Source: an uncultured Gammaproteobacteria bacterium (lineage in GTDB: Bacteria; Pseudomonadota; Gammaproteobacteria; Magnimaribacterales; D2472). Taken from it: DNA of 64,000 nucleotides. Location of the stretch: NCBI GenBank assembly GCA_913050015.1, contig CAJXAZ010000001.1:1-64000 (forward strand), given 5' to 3'. The notes beneath the pieces are model-generated. The model ran no database searches, was not told where the DNA came from, and saw only the letters and a program-made list of their open reading frames with translations. Made by a program: the position numbers and the translations under genes. Each line of letters opens with the position of its first letter. The stretch's first letter is position 1. Of this stretch, positions 36,976 to 47,477 are shown in pieces.

Positions 36976-38097
36976 ATGTCCTTTAAATCTATTCTAGCCC
37001 TTGAAGATGGAAGTATATTCTATGGAGAGGGGTTTGGTGAAGAAAAATATGAAGTAGCTGAAATCGTATTTAATACCTCAATGACCGGTTACCAAGAAAT
37101 AATCACCGATCCATCTTATAAAAAACAAATTATAACTTTTACGCATCCGCATATTGGTAACACTGGCATAAATGATGAAGATAATGAATCTTCCATGATT
37201 CATGCATCAGGCATTATTGTTAATAATTTTTGTATAAAACCTAGTAACTGGAGGTCTACCAAAAGCTTAGAAACATTCTTAAATGAGCAAGGTGTTATAG
37301 CTATATCTGGAATTAATACTAGAAAATTAACTAAGATTATAAGAGATAAGGGCTCCATGAATTGCTGTATAGGCTCTCTTTCGAAGATATCAGAAGAAGA
37401 TGCTATTAAACAAGCTCAGAATTTTTCAGGGCTCAAGGGTCTTGATCTTGCAAAAGGCGTCTCTACAGAGCTAAGTTACAAGTGGAATGAAGGGGTATGG
37501 CCTGATCATAAGCCCGCTAGTCATTCACACCCTATAGTTGCTTATGATTTTGGAGTTAAGACAAATATTTTGAGACTTTTATCAGATCATCTGGGCGAGA
37601 TAATAGTTGTTAATGCCGAAACATCCTTTGAAGAGGTTATGAAACTTTCTCCTAAGGGAATATTTCTTTCCAATGGTCCCGGAGACCCAGAGCCATGCAC
37701 TTATGCAATTGAGAATATTAAAAAATTTCTAGAAGTTAAAATCCCAATTTTTGGGATTTGTTTAGGGCATCAACTTCTTGCTCTTGCCGGTGGTGCAAAA
37801 ACTTATAAAATGAAGTTCGGTCATCATGGCGCCAACCATCCTGTTCAAAATATTTCATCCTCAGAAGTCATGATTACCAGTCAAAATCATGGATTCTCAG
37901 TAGATGAATCCTCATTACCGGATAATATAAAACCTTCCTATATTTCTTTATTTGATAATTCACTGCAAGGCATCGAGTTTAATGATGCTCCTGCTTTTAG
38001 TTTTCAAGGTCACCCAGAGGCAAGTCCCGGGCCTCAGGAAATACAAACATTATTTAATAAATTTACTTCCATGGTGGATGAGTATGCCAAGACGTAA
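36976..38097 (+). CDS. carA: Carbamoyl-phosphate synthase small (glutaminase) subunit
   Basis: 373 aa. Releases ammonia from glutamine for CarB, feeding arginine and pyrimidines. Class I amidotransferase with catalytic Cys262 in FGICLGHQ and His/Glu in [11 protein letters not shown]. The N-terminal domain starts [15 protein letters not shown]. Ribosome site AGAGAGG. The 152 bases upstream, shared with divergent map, hold no promoter or leader I can call with confidence. Confidence 0.97.
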   Translation: MSFKSILALEDGSIFYGEGFGEEKYEVAEIVFNTSMTGYQEIITDPSYKKQIITFTHPHIGNTGINDEDNESSMIHASGIIVNNFCIKPSNWRSTKSLETFLNEQGVIAISGINTRKLTKIIRDKGSMNCCIGSLSKISEEDAIKQAQNFSGLKGLDLAKGVSTELSYKWNEGVWPDHKPASHSHPIVAYDFGVKTNILRLLSDHLGEIIVVNAETSFEEVMKLSPKGIFLSNGPGDPEPCTYAIENIKKFLEVKIPIFGICLGHQLLALAGGAKTYKMKFGHHGANHPVQNISSSEVMITSQNHGFSVDESSLPDNIKPSYISLFDNSLQGIEFNDAPAFSFQGHPEASPGPQEIQTLFNKFTSMVDEYAKT

Positions 38098-41000
38098 CGA
38101 CATAAAATCTATTTTAATTATTGGAGCAGGTCCTATAATTATTGGTCAAGCATGTGAGTTTGATTATTCTGGAGCTCAGGCTTGCAAAGCTCTTAAAGAT
38201 GAAGGTTTTAGAGTAATACTTGTAAATTCAAATCCTGCAACAATAATGACGGATCCTTTGCTAGCAGATGCTACTTATATAGAGCCAATTCACTGGAAGT
38301 CCGTAGAAAAAATAATCGAGAAAGAGAAGCCAGATGCAATTTTACCTACCATGGGTGGGCAAACAGCTCTCAATACAGCTCTGTCATTAGATAAGGAAGG
38401 TGTTTTAGAAAAGCATGGAGTTATATTAATTGGAGCCAACAGAGAGGCGATTGATAAGGCTGAAGACAGGCAGCTTTTCGATGAAACAATGAATGCCATT
38501 AATATAGATACTCCAAATTCTGGCATTGCTCATTCAATGGAAGATGCTTTGTCGGTGCAAAGTAGAATTGGTTTCCCGTGCATCATCAGACCATCTTTTA
38601 CTATGGGCGGAACAGGGGGTGGAATTGCATATAATATCGATGAGTTCAAGGGCATATGTGAAAAAGGATTAGAGCTCTCTCCTACAACTGAGCTCTTAAT
38701 CGATGAATCATTGATCGGTTGGAAAGAGTTTGAAATGGAGGTTGTAAGGGACTGCGAAGATAATTGTATTATTGTCTGTTCAATTGAAAACTTAGACCCG
38801 ATGGGTGTTCATACCGGGGACTCAATTACTATTGCCCCAGCTCAAACGTTAACTGATAAAGAATATCAAATCATGAGAAATGCTTCTTTTAAAATTTTAA
38901 GAGAGATTGGTGTTGATACTGGTGGATCAAACGTTCAATTCGCTATCAATCCAGATAATGGAAAGATGGTTGTTATAGAGATGAACCCTAGGGTAAGTAG
39001 ATCCTCAGCTCTTGCATCAAAAGCAACAGGTTTCCCAATTGCTAAGGTTGCTGCCTTGCTTTCGGTTGGATTTACACTCGATGAATTAAAAAATGATATA
39101 ACAGGTGGGCTTACTCCAGCATCCTTTGAGCCAAGTATTGATTATATTGTTACAAAGATTCCTAAATTTGCTTTTGAAAAATTCCCACAAGCTAGTTCAA
39201 AATTAACAACTCAAATGAAATCAGTCGGCGAGGTTATGGCTATAGGCTCTAACTTCCAAGAGTCTTTGCAAAAGGCACTTTGCAGTATGGAAGAGGATCT
39301 AGATGGGTTGAATTCAATGTTTAAATCTATAGAAGAATCTAATAAAGAAGAAATTCAATATGAGCTAACTTTCCCTGGACCAAAAAGATTATTTTATGTA
39401 GCTGATGCGATGAGAACCGGGTGGAGTTTAGAAAGAATATACGAACTAACAAAAATCGATTATTGGTTTTTAGACCAAATTAAAGAAATCATAGATATAG
39501 AAGAGGCTTTAAAAAATAAAAAAATTCAAGATCTGACAAAATTAGAAATCCTTCCTTTAAAGGAGAAGGGATTTTCTGATTCTAGAATAGCTAGAATGAT
39601 TAATTCGACTGAGGCTGATTTTAGAAAGCATAGAATTGATAACAAAATCATTCCAATCTTTAGAAGAGTCGATACTTGTGCAGCAGAATTTGCTACCTCA
39701 ACCTGTTATATGTATTCAACATACGGAGAGGATTGCGAAAGCAAGCCATCTGAAAATAGAAAAATATTAGTTTTAGGAAGTGGGCCCAATAGAATAGGTC
39801 AGGGCATTGAGTTTGATTACTGTTGTGTTCATGCGTCTCTTGCTATGCAAGAAGAAGGCATTGAGTCGATTATGGTTAATTGCAATCCTGAAACCGTCTC
39901 CACGGATTACGATGTGTCTGACAGGTTGTACTTTGAGCCCATAACAGCTGAAAAGATTTTGGATATTATTGATAATGAAAATCCCGAAGGTGTAATTATT
40001 CAATTTGGAGGTCAAACACCTCTTAAATTAGCTGATATTCTTTCTGAAAAAGGAGTAAAAATTCTTGGTACTGATGTTGATGCGATTGACAGATCAGAGG
40101 ATAGAGAGCGTTTCCAGGAATTAGTTACTAAACTTAATTTAAAACAACCATCAAATGCAACGGTTAGAAATATCACTGAAGCTCTAGAAAAAGCTGAGAT
40201 AATTGGCTTCCCAATAGTTGTAAGACCATCATATGTTCTTGGTGGGAGGGCGATGCAGCTTGTCCACAACCCCAAGGAGCTTGAAACATATCTTACCGAG
40301 GCTGTTGAGGTTTCAAACAGCAAACCCATTTTGCTTGATAGTTATCTGACTGACGCTATTGAGGTTGATGTGGACGTAATTTCAGACGGAGTGAATATGG
40401 AAATTGGAGGAATTCTCCAGCATATTGAGCAAGCTGGGATTCATTCTGGTGACTCGGCATGTTCTCTTCCTCCGTATAGCTTATCTTTAGAAATCCAAGA
40501 GCGTCTTTCAATACAATCTAAGGATATTGCAAAGGAATTAAATATCATTGGATTGATGAATATTCAATTTGCTATCAAAGAGGATGATATTTATATCATC
40601 GAAGTTAATCCAAGAGCATCGCGAACAGTCCCTTTTATATCTAAAGCTGTTGGAAACTCATTAGTAAAAGTTGCTTCAAAAGCAATGATAGGAAAAAGCC
40701 TTCTAGAGCAAGATTTCTCTTGCGAACTGCCTAAAGATTTATTTTTCGTAAAAGAAGCTGTTATGCCATTTGATAAATTTCCTCTAGTAGATCCTATATT
40801 GGGTCCAGAGATGAAATCTACTGGAGAGGTTATGGGAATTGGGCCTACCTTTGGCGAGGCTTATGCCAAGGCCCAGAAAGGCGCAAATAAAATTCTACCT
40901 AGATCTGGTTCTATCTTTATAAGTGTAAAAGATTCAGATAAAAAATATTTAGATAAACTAATTCCTTTAGTTGTAGATAATGGTTTTGACATAATAGCAA

Positions 41001-41305
41001 CAGGAGGAACAGCTGAATATATCAAAAGTCTTGGCCATGAAGTTAAGAGGATTAATAAAGTTACAGAAGGAAGACCACACACTGTAGATTGTCTTTTGAA
41101 TAAAGAAATTGATTTAATAGTTAATACTACAGAAGGTAAGCAATCTATAGAAGATTCTGCATCTATGAGAAAAACTGCTTTACGAAATAAAATATTCTGC
41201 ACTACTACAATGTTTGGCGCCTTTGCGATCATGGAAGCATTAAAGAGCGAGGAAGTTGACTGGTCCTATAACAGTCTTCAAGAAATAAGTACTTATTCAT
41301 CTTAG
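38084..41305 (+). CDS. carB: Carbamoyl-phosphate synthase large subunit
   Basis: 1073 aa from the ATG at 38084, which matches the family start ([17 protein letters not shown]); the open frame runs further upstream inside carA but that part is not CarB-like. Two homologous ATP-grasp halves ([17 protein letters not shown] near 20; [13 protein letters not shown] near 575) and a C-terminal MGS-like allosteric domain (about 935-1073, [18 protein letters not shown]). Overlaps carA by 14 bases. Confidence 0.97.
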   Translation: MPRRNDIKSILIIGAGPIIIGQACEFDYSGAQACKALKDEGFRVILVNSNPATIMTDPLLADATYIEPIHWKSVEKIIEKEKPDAILPTMGGQTALNTALSLDKEGVLEKHGVILIGANREAIDKAEDRQLFDETMNAINIDTPNSGIAHSMEDALSVQSRIGFPCIIRPSFTMGGTGGGIAYNIDEFKGICEKGLELSPTTELLIDESLIGWKEFEMEVVRDCEDNCIIVCSIENLDPMGVHTGDSITIAPAQTLTDKEYQIMRNASFKILREIGVDTGGSNVQFAINPDNGKMVVIEMNPRVSRSSALASKATGFPIAKVAALLSVGFTLDELKNDITGGLTPASFEPSIDYIVTKIPKFAFEKFPQASSKLTTQMKSVGEVMAIGSNFQESLQKALCSMEEDLDGLNSMFKSIEESNKEEIQYELTFPGPKRLFYVADAMRTGWSLERIYELTKIDYWFLDQIKEIIDIEEALKNKKIQDLTKLEILPLKEKGFSDSRIARMINSTEADFRKHRIDNKIIPIFRRVDTCAAEFATSTCYMYSTYGEDCESKPSENRKILVLGSGPNRIGQGIEFDYCCVHASLAMQEEGIESIMVNCNPETVSTDYDVSDRLYFEPITAEKILDIIDNENPEGVIIQFGGQTPLKLADILSEKGVKILGTDVDAIDRSEDRERFQELVTKLNLKQPSNATVRNITEALEKAEIIGFPIVVRPSYVLGGRAMQLVHNPKELETYLTEAVEVSNSKPILLDSYLTDAIEVDVDVISDGVNMEIGGILQHIEQAGIHSGDSACSLPPYSLSLEIQERLSIQSKDIAKELNIIGLMNIQFAIKEDDIYIIEVNPRASRTVPFISKAVGNSLVKVASKAMIGKSLLEQDFSCELPKDLFFVKEAVMPFDKFPLVDPILGPEMKSTGEVMGIGPTFGEAYAKAQKGANKILPRSGSIFISVKDSDKKYLDKLIPLVVDNGFDIIATGGTAEYIKSLGHEVKRINKVTEGRPHTVDCLLNKEIDLIVNTTEGKQSIEDSASMRKTALRNKIFCTTTMFGAFAIMEALKSEEVDWSYNSLQEISTYSS

Positions 41306-41306
41306 T

Positions 41307-41315
41307 TGTTATAAT
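41307..41315 (+). promoter_or_regulatory. Extended -10 promoter placing the start of transcription at the greA ATG
   Basis: TGTTATAAT is a perfect extended -10. The TATAAT ends six bases before the greA ATG (41322), so transcription would begin at about the A of the ATG. No ribosome site is visible before greA. No good -35 is seen, as allowed for extended -10 promoters. Confidence 0.5.
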
Positions 41316-41321
41316 ATTTTT

Positions 41322-41798
41322 ATGAGTAGAGTTCCACTGACAAAAGATGGCGAAGTTGCTATCAAGAAAAAACTTGCAAATCTAAAATTTGTTGAAAGAC
41401 CTAGAGTGTCTGCATCTATAGCTGAAGCTAGAGCGCATGGGGATTTGAAAGAAAATGCCGAATATCATGCCGCAAAAGAAGAGCAGGGATTAATGGAGGC
41501 GAGGATCAATGATATTGAAAGTGCTTTATCAAATGCTCAAGTAATAGATGTTTTAGAAATTCCAGAAACAGGAAGAGTTATTTTTGGCTCAACAGTAAAG
41601 CTCTATGATATAAATTCTGATAAAGAGATTGTATATAAAATTGTTGGAAATTTAGAGTCTGATCCGACTAATGGTTTGATCTCAATCGATACCCCAATTG
41701 CAAAAGGCCTTGTTGGTAAATTTGTAGATGACGAAGTAACAATAATAACTCCTTCCGGTCAGCTCACTTATGAGATCATCGAAGTCAAGCATATATAA
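41322..41798 (+). CDS. greA: Transcription elongation factor GreA
   Basis: 158 aa. Binds the RNA polymerase secondary channel and triggers cleavage of backtracked RNA. The N-terminal coiled-coil finger (about 1-75) carries ARAHGDLKENAEYHAAKEEQ with the conserved acidic tip residues; the C-terminal FKBP-like domain follows (GLVGKFVDDEVTIITP). Sixteen bases after carB and six before rlmE, the common carB-greA-rlmE-ftsH order (yhbY is missing). Confidence 0.97.
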   Translation: MSRVPLTKDGEVAIKKKLANLKFVERPRVSASIAEARAHGDLKENAEYHAAKEEQGLMEARINDIESALSNAQVIDVLEIPETGRVIFGSTVKLYDINSDKEIVYKIVGNLESDPTNGLISIDTPIAKGLVGKFVDDEVTIITPSGQLTYEIIEVKHI

Positions 41799-41803
41799 TT
41801 TCA

Positions 41804-42373
41804 ATGCATGCTGACAGCTGGGCTCTAAAAGCTAAAAAATCTGGTTTTAGAACCAGAGCAGTTTTTAAGCTAGATGAAATAATACAAAAAACACAAGTCC
41901 TCAAAAAGTCAAAATATATTCTTGATTTAGGATCTGCGCCTGGTGGCTGGTCGCAGTATATAAAGCAAAAATCAAAAAAATCAGAAGTTTATGCAATAGA
42001 TATACTAGATATGGAGTCAGTTGAGGGTGTAAATTTTTATCAAGAAAGTATTGAAAATATAGATACTATTGATCCAATATTCTCATTAATGGGTTCTTTT
42101 GATCTTGCAATCTCAGATATCGCCCCAAACTTGACTGGTATACATGCCATAGACACCGAAAATATTTATGAGCTCAATATCCTTACTTTGGAAGTTGCTG
42201 CCAAATATTTAAATAAATCTCATGGATCATTTATAATGAAGACCTTTCAAAACAGTATGTTGAAAAATCTTCGAAAAAAAATGGAACTTTCTTTCAAGAT
42301 AGTTCAAACTTTTAAACCAGCTGCTTCAAAAAAGCAATCTGGTGAAATATATTTATATGGAGCTTATAAATAA
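41804..42373 (+). CDS. rlmE: 23S rRNA (uridine-2552-2'-O) methyltransferase RlmE
   Basis: 189 aa. Methylates U2552 in the A loop of 23S rRNA using AdoMet. SAM site [13 protein letters not shown] (about 45-57). The catalytic K-D-K-E set is visible as [19 protein letters not shown] and SGEIYLYG. It lacks the ~17 residue disordered lead-in of the E. coli protein and no upstream start codon could restore it. Its stop overlaps the ftsH ATG by one base. Confidence 0.95.
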   Translation: MHADSWALKAKKSGFRTRAVFKLDEIIQKTQVLKKSKYILDLGSAPGGWSQYIKQKSKKSEVYAIDILDMESVEGVNFYQESIENIDTIDPIFSLMGSFDLAISDIAPNLTGIHAIDTENIYELNILTLEVAAKYLNKSHGSFIMKTFQNSMLKNLRKKMELSFKIVQTFKPAASKKQSGEIYLYGAYK

Positions 42374-44283
42374 TGAATAGTATTTTTAGAAATCTTTTAG
42401 TCTGGGTCATCCTTGGCTCTTTATTAATGTTTGTTTTTAACAATGTTGAAAATTCAACAGCTAGAGAGCAAGTCAGTTATAGCGAGTTTAAAAAGGAAGT
42501 TCTTTCAGGCGGTGTTGAAAAAATTGTATACAAAGGCGATCAAATGACGATTATTGGAGATCGTATGGACGGATCTAAATTTGAAACTACTCACCCAATA
42601 TTTAAGAAAGATGACGTTTTGGATAAGGCCATTCAGGATAATGGAGTTGTCGCTGAGTATGAGAAAATTGAACAACCTTCAATACTATCGCAACTCTTAG
42701 TTGGAGCTTTCCCTATAATCTTGTTACTAGGAATATTTTTCTTTTTCATGAGGCAAATGCAAGGTGGCATGTCAGGCAAAGGCGGCCCTATGTCATTCGG
42801 AAAAAGTAAAGCAAAACTCATGGAAGGCGGACAAGTTAAAACAACTTTTAAAGATGTTGCTGGCTGCGAAGAGGCGAAGCAAGATGTTCAAGAATTAGTT
42901 GATTTCTTAAGAGACCCTACAAAATTTCAAAAACTTGGCGGAAGAATTCCTAGAGGGGTTTTGATGGTTGGGCCTCCAGGCACCGGAAAGACTTTACTTG
43001 CAAGAGCTATCGCTGGCGAGGCTAAGGTTCCATTTTTTAGTATTTCTGGATCTGATTTTGTTGAGATGTTCGTTGGAGTTGGCGCTTCAAGAGTTAGAGA
43101 TATGTTTGAACAAGCAAAAAAACAATCACCATGTATTATTTTTATTGATGAAATTGATGCAGTTGGAAGACATAGAGGAACTGGTATGGGAGGGGGTCAT
43201 GATGAAAGAGAGCAGACCCTTAATCAGCTGTTAGTAGAAATGGATGGCTTTGAGGGTAATGATGGGGTTATTGTTGTTGCTGCAACAAATAGACCTGATG
43301 TTCTAGATCCGGCTCTTTTAAGACCCGGTAGATTTGATAGACAGGTTGTTGTTGATTTGCCTGACATAAGAGGAAGGGAAGCAATTCTAAAAGTTCATAT
43401 GAGAAAAGTTCCATTAGATTCGAATGTAGATCCATTGATTCTCGCAAGAGGAACTCCCGGTTTTTCTGGAGCTGATCTTGCTAACTTGATTAATGAAGCA
43501 GCCCTATTTGCCGCAAGATACTCAGATAAAAAAATTGATCAGTCACATCTTGATCTAGCTAAAGATAAAATTATGATGGGCGCTGAAAGAAAATCAATGA
43601 TTCTAAGCGAAGAGCAAAAAAGAATTACTGCATATCATGAAGCAGGTCATGCAATAGTTGGAAGGTTATGTCCAACCCATGATCCCGTATACAAGGTTAC
43701 TATTATTCCTAGAGGAAGAGCCTTAGGGGTAACAATGTTCCTTCCAGAAGAAGACACTTACATGCAAAGTAAAGAATATTTACTTGGAAGAATTGCAACA
43801 TTATTTGGTGGAAGGATTGCTGAAAGTATAATTAATGGTGATCAAGGCATTACTACTGGAGCCTCAAATGATATCGAGGTTGCAACATCTATAGCTACAA
43901 ATATGGTTACTAAATGGGGTCTTTCTGAGAAGCTTGGGACTATTAAGTATGGTGAAGATGAAGGAAGTCCTTTTATTGGAAGGTCTGCATCAGCACCTGC
44001 TCAGTTCAGAAGTGAAGAAACATCAAAATTGATTGATTCAGAAATTAAGTCGATCATTGATAAGAGTTATGAAAGAGCAGAGAACCTATTAAAAACTAAT
44101 TTAGATAAATTAAATACTATGGCAGATGCTTTATTGAAATATGAAACAATTGATGCACCTCAGATAGATGACATTATGGCAGGGGCAGAGCCCAGAGAGC
44201 CAAAAGGGTGGTCAGAGGATAATATTCCTCCATCTAATACAGATACAAAATCTTCAATAAAAGGGCCAGCAGAAGAGTTATAA
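42373..44283 (+). CDS. ftsH: ATP-dependent zinc metalloprotease FtsH
   Basis: 636 aa hexameric inner-membrane protease. TM helices at about 5-23 and 107-125 flank a periplasmic domain. AAA module with Walker A GPPGTGKT (200-207), Walker B FIDEIDA and pore motif [11 protein letters not shown]. Zinc motif HEAGH lies near 422-426. In relatives it controls LpxC levels and degrades SecY and sigma-32. The tail is low-complexity. folP, usually next, is absent; glmM follows directly. Confidence 0.98.
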   Translation: MNSIFRNLLVWVILGSLLMFVFNNVENSTAREQVSYSEFKKEVLSGGVEKIVYKGDQMTIIGDRMDGSKFETTHPIFKKDDVLDKAIQDNGVVAEYEKIEQPSILSQLLVGAFPIILLLGIFFFFMRQMQGGMSGKGGPMSFGKSKAKLMEGGQVKTTFKDVAGCEEAKQDVQELVDFLRDPTKFQKLGGRIPRGVLMVGPPGTGKTLLARAIAGEAKVPFFSISGSDFVEMFVGVGASRVRDMFEQAKKQSPCIIFIDEIDAVGRHRGTGMGGGHDEREQTLNQLLVEMDGFEGNDGVIVVAATNRPDVLDPALLRPGRFDRQVVVDLPDIRGREAILKVHMRKVPLDSNVDPLILARGTPGFSGADLANLINEAALFAARYSDKKIDQSHLDLAKDKIMMGAERKSMILSEEQKRITAYHEAGHAIVGRLCPTHDPVYKVTIIPRGRALGVTMFLPEEDTYMQSKEYLLGRIATLFGGRIAESIINGDQGITTGASNDIEVATSIATNMVTKWGLSEKLGTIKYGEDEGSPFIGRSASAPAQFRSEETSKLIDSEIKSIIDKSYERAENLLKTNLDKLNTMADALLKYETIDAPQIDDIMAGAEPREPKGWSEDNIPPSNTDTKSSIKGPAEEL

Positions 44284-44292
44284 TTTCTTATT

Positions 44293-45615
44293 ATGAATCT
44301 TAAATTTGGTACAGATGGAATAAGGGGTCCCGTAGAGACACTCATAACTCCTGAGGCTTGCTTGAGAATTGCCCATGCCACTGGCATTGTAATGAAAGAG
44401 CTTGGCTGGGATACCGTGATGATTGGAAAAGATACCCGTGTGTCTGGTTACATGCTTGAATCTGCACTACAAGCAGGTTTTATAGCCTCGGGTGTAAATG
44501 TAAGGCTTTTAGGGCCACTTCCAACTCCTGGAGTTGCATACCTTACAAAATCATTAAGAAATAGCTTTGGAGTTGTTCTCAGCGCTTCTCATAATGACTT
44601 CCTTGATAATGGAATTAAAATTTTTAATGCAGATGGTGAAAAGCTCTCAAAAGAATTAGAGAAGAAGATTGAGAAACTTTTAGAAACAGAACTAAAGCCA
44701 GTAAAAACTGAAGAGCTGGGTAAGGCTAGAAGGTTTGATGAATCTGGAGCTAGATATGTTGAGTTCTGTAAATCCACTGTTCCTTCCACCGTATCCTTTT
44801 CTTCTTTAAGAATCGTACTTGATTGTGCTAATGGAGCTTGTTACAAAGTTAGTCCAGAGGTTTTTGAGGAACTTGGAGCTGAGATCATTCCTATTGGTGT
44901 TACACCAGATGGTTTTAATATAAATGCTCAATGTGGCTCCACATATCCAGAACTTGTCAGAGATGAGGTTATCAAACAAAGAGCTGACTTTGGGGTTGCT
45001 CTTGATGGAGATGGCGATAGGGTAATAATAGTAGATAAAGATGGAAATATTCTTGATGGCGATGATCTTTTATATATTTTAGCTTTTTCTAATCCTAACA
45101 GAGCTGGTCCATGGTCTGGAGTTGTTGGAACTCACATGAGTAATTTAGGGCTAGAAGATGGAATCAAAAAACTAGGATATGATTTTAAAAGAGCAGATGT
45201 TGGCGATAAATATGTAAGTAAAATGCTTACTAAGAAAGGCTGGCTTCTTGGAGGGGAAACCTCTGGTCATATTATATGTAAAGATTTAGTCAGCACTGGT
45301 GATGGAACAATCGCCGCTTTAAAGGTTATCTCTTCACTATTAATACTTGAAAAAGATCCATCTGAAGTTTTAGCTAATTATAAAAAGATGCCTCAGGTTA
45401 ATCTAGCCATTGCAGTTAAAAATAAAGATATAGCTAACGACAAGGATCTTAAAGCTATGATTAAAGAGATCGAGTCTGATATTACTGTTGGCAGAGTTCT
45501 GGTAAGAGCTTCTGGAACGGAAAGCAAGATAAGAGTTATGGTTGAAGCTCCAGAGGAGAATGTTGCAACCAAATTTGCAAATGATTTAATTAATATTATT
45601 ACTTCAAAATCATAA
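44293..45615 (+). CDS. glmM: Phosphoglucosamine mutase
   Basis: 440 aa. Converts glucosamine-6-P to glucosamine-1-P for UDP-GlcNAc, so it feeds peptidoglycan and the lipid A genes in this window. The phosphoserine loop SASHND has catalytic Ser99. DGDGDR (about 238-243) binds Mg, GGETSGH is the sugar-binding loop and RASGTESKIRVM the phosphate loop. A TATAAT spans the ftsH stop (44279-44284) nine bases before the ATG. Confidence 0.97.
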   Translation: MNLKFGTDGIRGPVETLITPEACLRIAHATGIVMKELGWDTVMIGKDTRVSGYMLESALQAGFIASGVNVRLLGPLPTPGVAYLTKSLRNSFGVVLSASHNDFLDNGIKIFNADGEKLSKELEKKIEKLLETELKPVKTEELGKARRFDESGARYVEFCKSTVPSTVSFSSLRIVLDCANGACYKVSPEVFEELGAEIIPIGVTPDGFNINAQCGSTYPELVRDEVIKQRADFGVALDGDGDRVIIVDKDGNILDGDDLLYILAFSNPNRAGPWSGVVGTHMSNLGLEDGIKKLGYDFKRADVGDKYVSKMLTKKGWLLGGETSGHIICKDLVSTGDGTIAALKVISSLLILEKDPSEVLANYKKMPQVNLAIAVKNKDIANDKDLKAMIKEIESDITVGRVLVRASGTESKIRVMVEAPEENVATKFANDLINIITSKS

Positions 45616-45616
45616 G

Positions 45617-46360
45617 ATGATCATTGCTAACTGGAAAGCCAATGGAGACATACTATCTAATCTGAAATGGTGTAAATTTTTTATTGAGAATTGCCCTAAA
45701 GAAATTATATCTAATATAGGAATTACCCCGTCTTCATTACACATTGGTCAGATAAAAGATTTATTAGAGTCATTTGAAGTAAAGATAGGTATTCAAGATA
45801 TAGACTCGGATGGAGGGCCTAGAACCGGTTCTATTTCTGGAGAGATGGCCGCAGATATTGGTTGTGATTTTACGCTTATTGGTCACTCTGAAAGAAGAAC
45901 TCTTTTTAAAGAGAGAAACGAACTTTTAAAACAAAAAATAGAATCTGCCTATCAAGCAAACCTTCAACCAATCCTTTGTATAGGAGAGACGCTCGAGGAG
46001 AACAAGCAAGGAAAGACAATGGATATTCTTAAATCTCAGATTGAAGAGGCCATATCAAATATAACTATTAAAGAAGATTTTATAGTTGCTTATGAGCCAG
46101 TATGGGCAATTGGTACCGGGATTACACCCAAAGCAAAAGATATCAATGTAATTCACGAATTTATAAAAGATGTTGTACAATCTCAATCCTCAGATAATGA
46201 AGTGCCATTAGTCTTATACGGTGGAAGCATTAATGAGAGTAATTCTGAAGATTTTTTCACTCAAATAAATATAGATGGTGGATTAATAGGCGGAGCATCC
46301 TTGGATGCTGAAGAGTTTTTAAAAATAGTAAATATATATAGTAGGTTAATCACACAATGA
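45617..46360 (+). CDS. tpiA: Triosephosphate isomerase
   Basis: 247 aa. Interconverts DHAP and glyceraldehyde-3-P. Catalytic Lys7 (NWKANG), His90 (IGHSERR) and Glu160 (AYEPVWAIGTG) are all visible, as is the C-terminal YGGSIN phosphate loop. Position between glmM and secG is as in Pseudomonas. Overlaps secG by four bases (ATGA). Confidence 0.97.
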   Translation: MIIANWKANGDILSNLKWCKFFIENCPKEIISNIGITPSSLHIGQIKDLLESFEVKIGIQDIDSDGGPRTGSISGEMAADIGCDFTLIGHSERRTLFKERNELLKQKIESAYQANLQPILCIGETLEENKQGKTMDILKSQIEEAISNITIKEDFIVAYEPVWAIGTGITPKAKDINVIHEFIKDVVQSQSSDNEVPLVLYGGSINESNSEDFFTQINIDGGLIGGASLDAEEFLKIVNIYSRLITQ

Positions 46361-46668
46361 TAATTTTTATAAAAATAATATGTATCGTTTTGGCAATTGC
46401 AATCATTGCCTTAGTTCTTTTACAACAGGGCAAAGGATCAGATTTAGGTTCAGCATTTGGAGGTGGATCTTCAAACTCGATGTTTGGAGCATTAGGCCCA
46501 TCAGACTTTCTTGGAAAACTTACATATGCATTAGTAGCAACATGGTTGGTATTATCTCTGGCCCTTGCCTACATGTATAAAACTCAAAATACTGCAGCAG
46601 TATTTGATACACAGTTGATTGAAGAGGCTGTTATTGAGTCATCTTCAAACGATATTCCAGTAGAATAA
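46357..46668 (+). CDS. secG: Preprotein translocase subunit SecG
   Basis: 103 aa. Two TM helices (about 1-20 and 52-70) with the conserved linker LLQQGKGSDLGSAFGGGSSNSMFG, here split between residues 22 and 45. Stabilises SecYE during protein export. The C-terminal acidic tail is variable. Overlaps tpiA by four bases. No clear rho-independent terminator follows; the next gene, tRNA-Leu, is on the opposite strand. Confidence 0.95.
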   Translation: MIIFIKIICIVLAIAIIALVLLQQGKGSDLGSAFGGGSSNSMFGALGPSDFLGKLTYALVATWLVLSLALAYMYKTQNTAAVFDTQLIEEAVIESSSNDIPVE

Positions 46669-46683
46669 TTAAGAAATACATAC

Positions 46684-46770
46684 TGGTGCCGAAAGCGGGA
46701 CTCGAACCCGCACGAGCTTTCGCTCACTAACCCCTCAAGCTAGCGTGTCTACCAATTCCACCACTTCGGC
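46684..46770 (-). tRNA. tRNA-Leu (anticodon GAG)
   Basis: 87 nt class II tRNA on the minus strand. Acceptor GCCGAAG pairs with the 3' TTTCGGC, CCA is encoded. The anticodon stem-loop CTAGC-TTGAGGG-GTTAG gives GAG. The long variable arm (GAGCGAAAGCTC) and the GGTTCGAGTC T-loop are clear. Closely resembles tRNA-Leu(GAG) found after secG in relatives, but there it normally runs with secG; here it is inverted. Confidence 0.96.
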
Positions 46771-46783
46771 CAAAAGTGGCAAG

Positions 46784-46792
46784 ATTATAGCA
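46784..46792 (-). promoter_or_regulatory. Extended -10 promoter for tRNA-Leu
   Basis: On the minus strand TGCTATAAT, a perfect extended -10, ends 13 bases before the first tRNA base (46770). It supports independent transcription of the inverted tRNA. The -35 region is poor. Confidence 0.6.
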
Positions 46793-46824
46793 AGTTATTA
46801 TTTGAAATTATAAAAATAATATAC

Positions 46825-46854
46825 TTGACCAAACATACATCTTTTCATTACACT
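46825..46854 (+). promoter_or_regulatory. Promoter of the tRNA-fMet/rimP-nusA-infB operon
   Basis: TTGACC (46825-46830), 18 bases, TACACT (46849-46854). Transcription would start near 46861, five bases before the tRNA. It is the best sigma-70-like match in this gap and fits the known leading position of an initiator tRNA in the nusA operon. Confidence 0.65.
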
Positions 46855-46865
46855 TCAGCCTGCGT

Positions 46866-46942
<77 letters not shown>

Positions 46943-46965
46943 CAGTTACATATATTTTTTTTGTG

Positions 46966-46985
46966 GGGCATTAGCCCTTTTTTTG
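46966..46985 (+). terminator. Hairpin with T run between tRNA-fMet and rimP
   Basis: GGGC (46966-46969), loop ATTA, GCCC (46974-46977), then a run of seven T. The stem is only four to five pairs. It could end most transcripts after the tRNA and let a fraction into rimP-nusA-infB, or act in autoregulation by NusA. Confidence 0.5.
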
Positions 46986-46994
46986 TGTAAAAAA

Positions 46995-47477
46995 ATGGTA
47001 AAAGAAGAAATTGAAAATATTGTTGAACCTGTAATTAAAAGGCACGAGTGCTTTTTATGGGGCATAGAGATTTTGAGAGGTAAGAAAAGACCAACTTTAA
47101 GAATCTACATAGACTCAGCTACAGGTGGAAATATTGATGATTGTGAGAATATCTCTAGAGATTTAAATTATGAGATAGAGTTAGACTCATCACTTGGCGA
47201 GGATTATGTTCTTGAGGTTTCAACTCCTGGCATAAGTAGAAGATTTTTTAATCAGAACCAGCTCTTGGAGTATATTGGTGAAGACTTAAAAATAAAACTT
47301 AGAGAGCCGTTAGAGGGAATTAAGAATATTGAGGGCAAGTTAGCTGAATGTAATGAAAACTTTTTTATTATTGAAACAGCTAAACTCGAATATAAATTAG
47401 ATTTTAATGACATGGATGTTTGTCGATTAGATCCGAATTTTGAAAAATTAATGAAGGAGAATGATTATGGAAAGTAA
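46995..47477 (+). CDS. rimP: Ribosome maturation factor RimP
   Basis: 160 aa from ATG 46995; an in-frame TTG at 46983 is less likely because it lies in the hairpin's T run. Needed for 30S assembly. RPTLRIYIDS (about 33-42) and YVLEVSTPGISRRF (about 73-86) are the family signatures, with a C-terminal Sm-like barrel. Overlaps nusA by 11 bases. Confidence 0.95.
   Translation: MVKEEIENIVEPVIKRHECFLWGIEILRGKKRPTLRIYIDSATGGNIDDCENISRDLNYEIELDSSLGEDYVLEVSTPGISRRFFNQNQLLEYIGEDLKIKLREPLEGIKNIEGKLAECNENFFIIETAKLEYKLDFNDMDVCRLDPNFEKLMKENDYGK

Noticed and set aside
37952..38083. Upstream extension of the carB frame into carA
   Set aside because: CarB proteins start at MPxRxDIKS, and the extension overlaps conserved CarA sequence in another frame.
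40861..41232. 123-codon minus-strand open frame inside carB
   Set aside because: Fully within the conserved CarB allosteric domain; no ribosome site or family similarity.
46380..46580. 66-codon frame inside secG in another frame
   Set aside because: Overlaps the conserved SecG linker and second helix; Trp/Cys/Ser-rich shadow translation.
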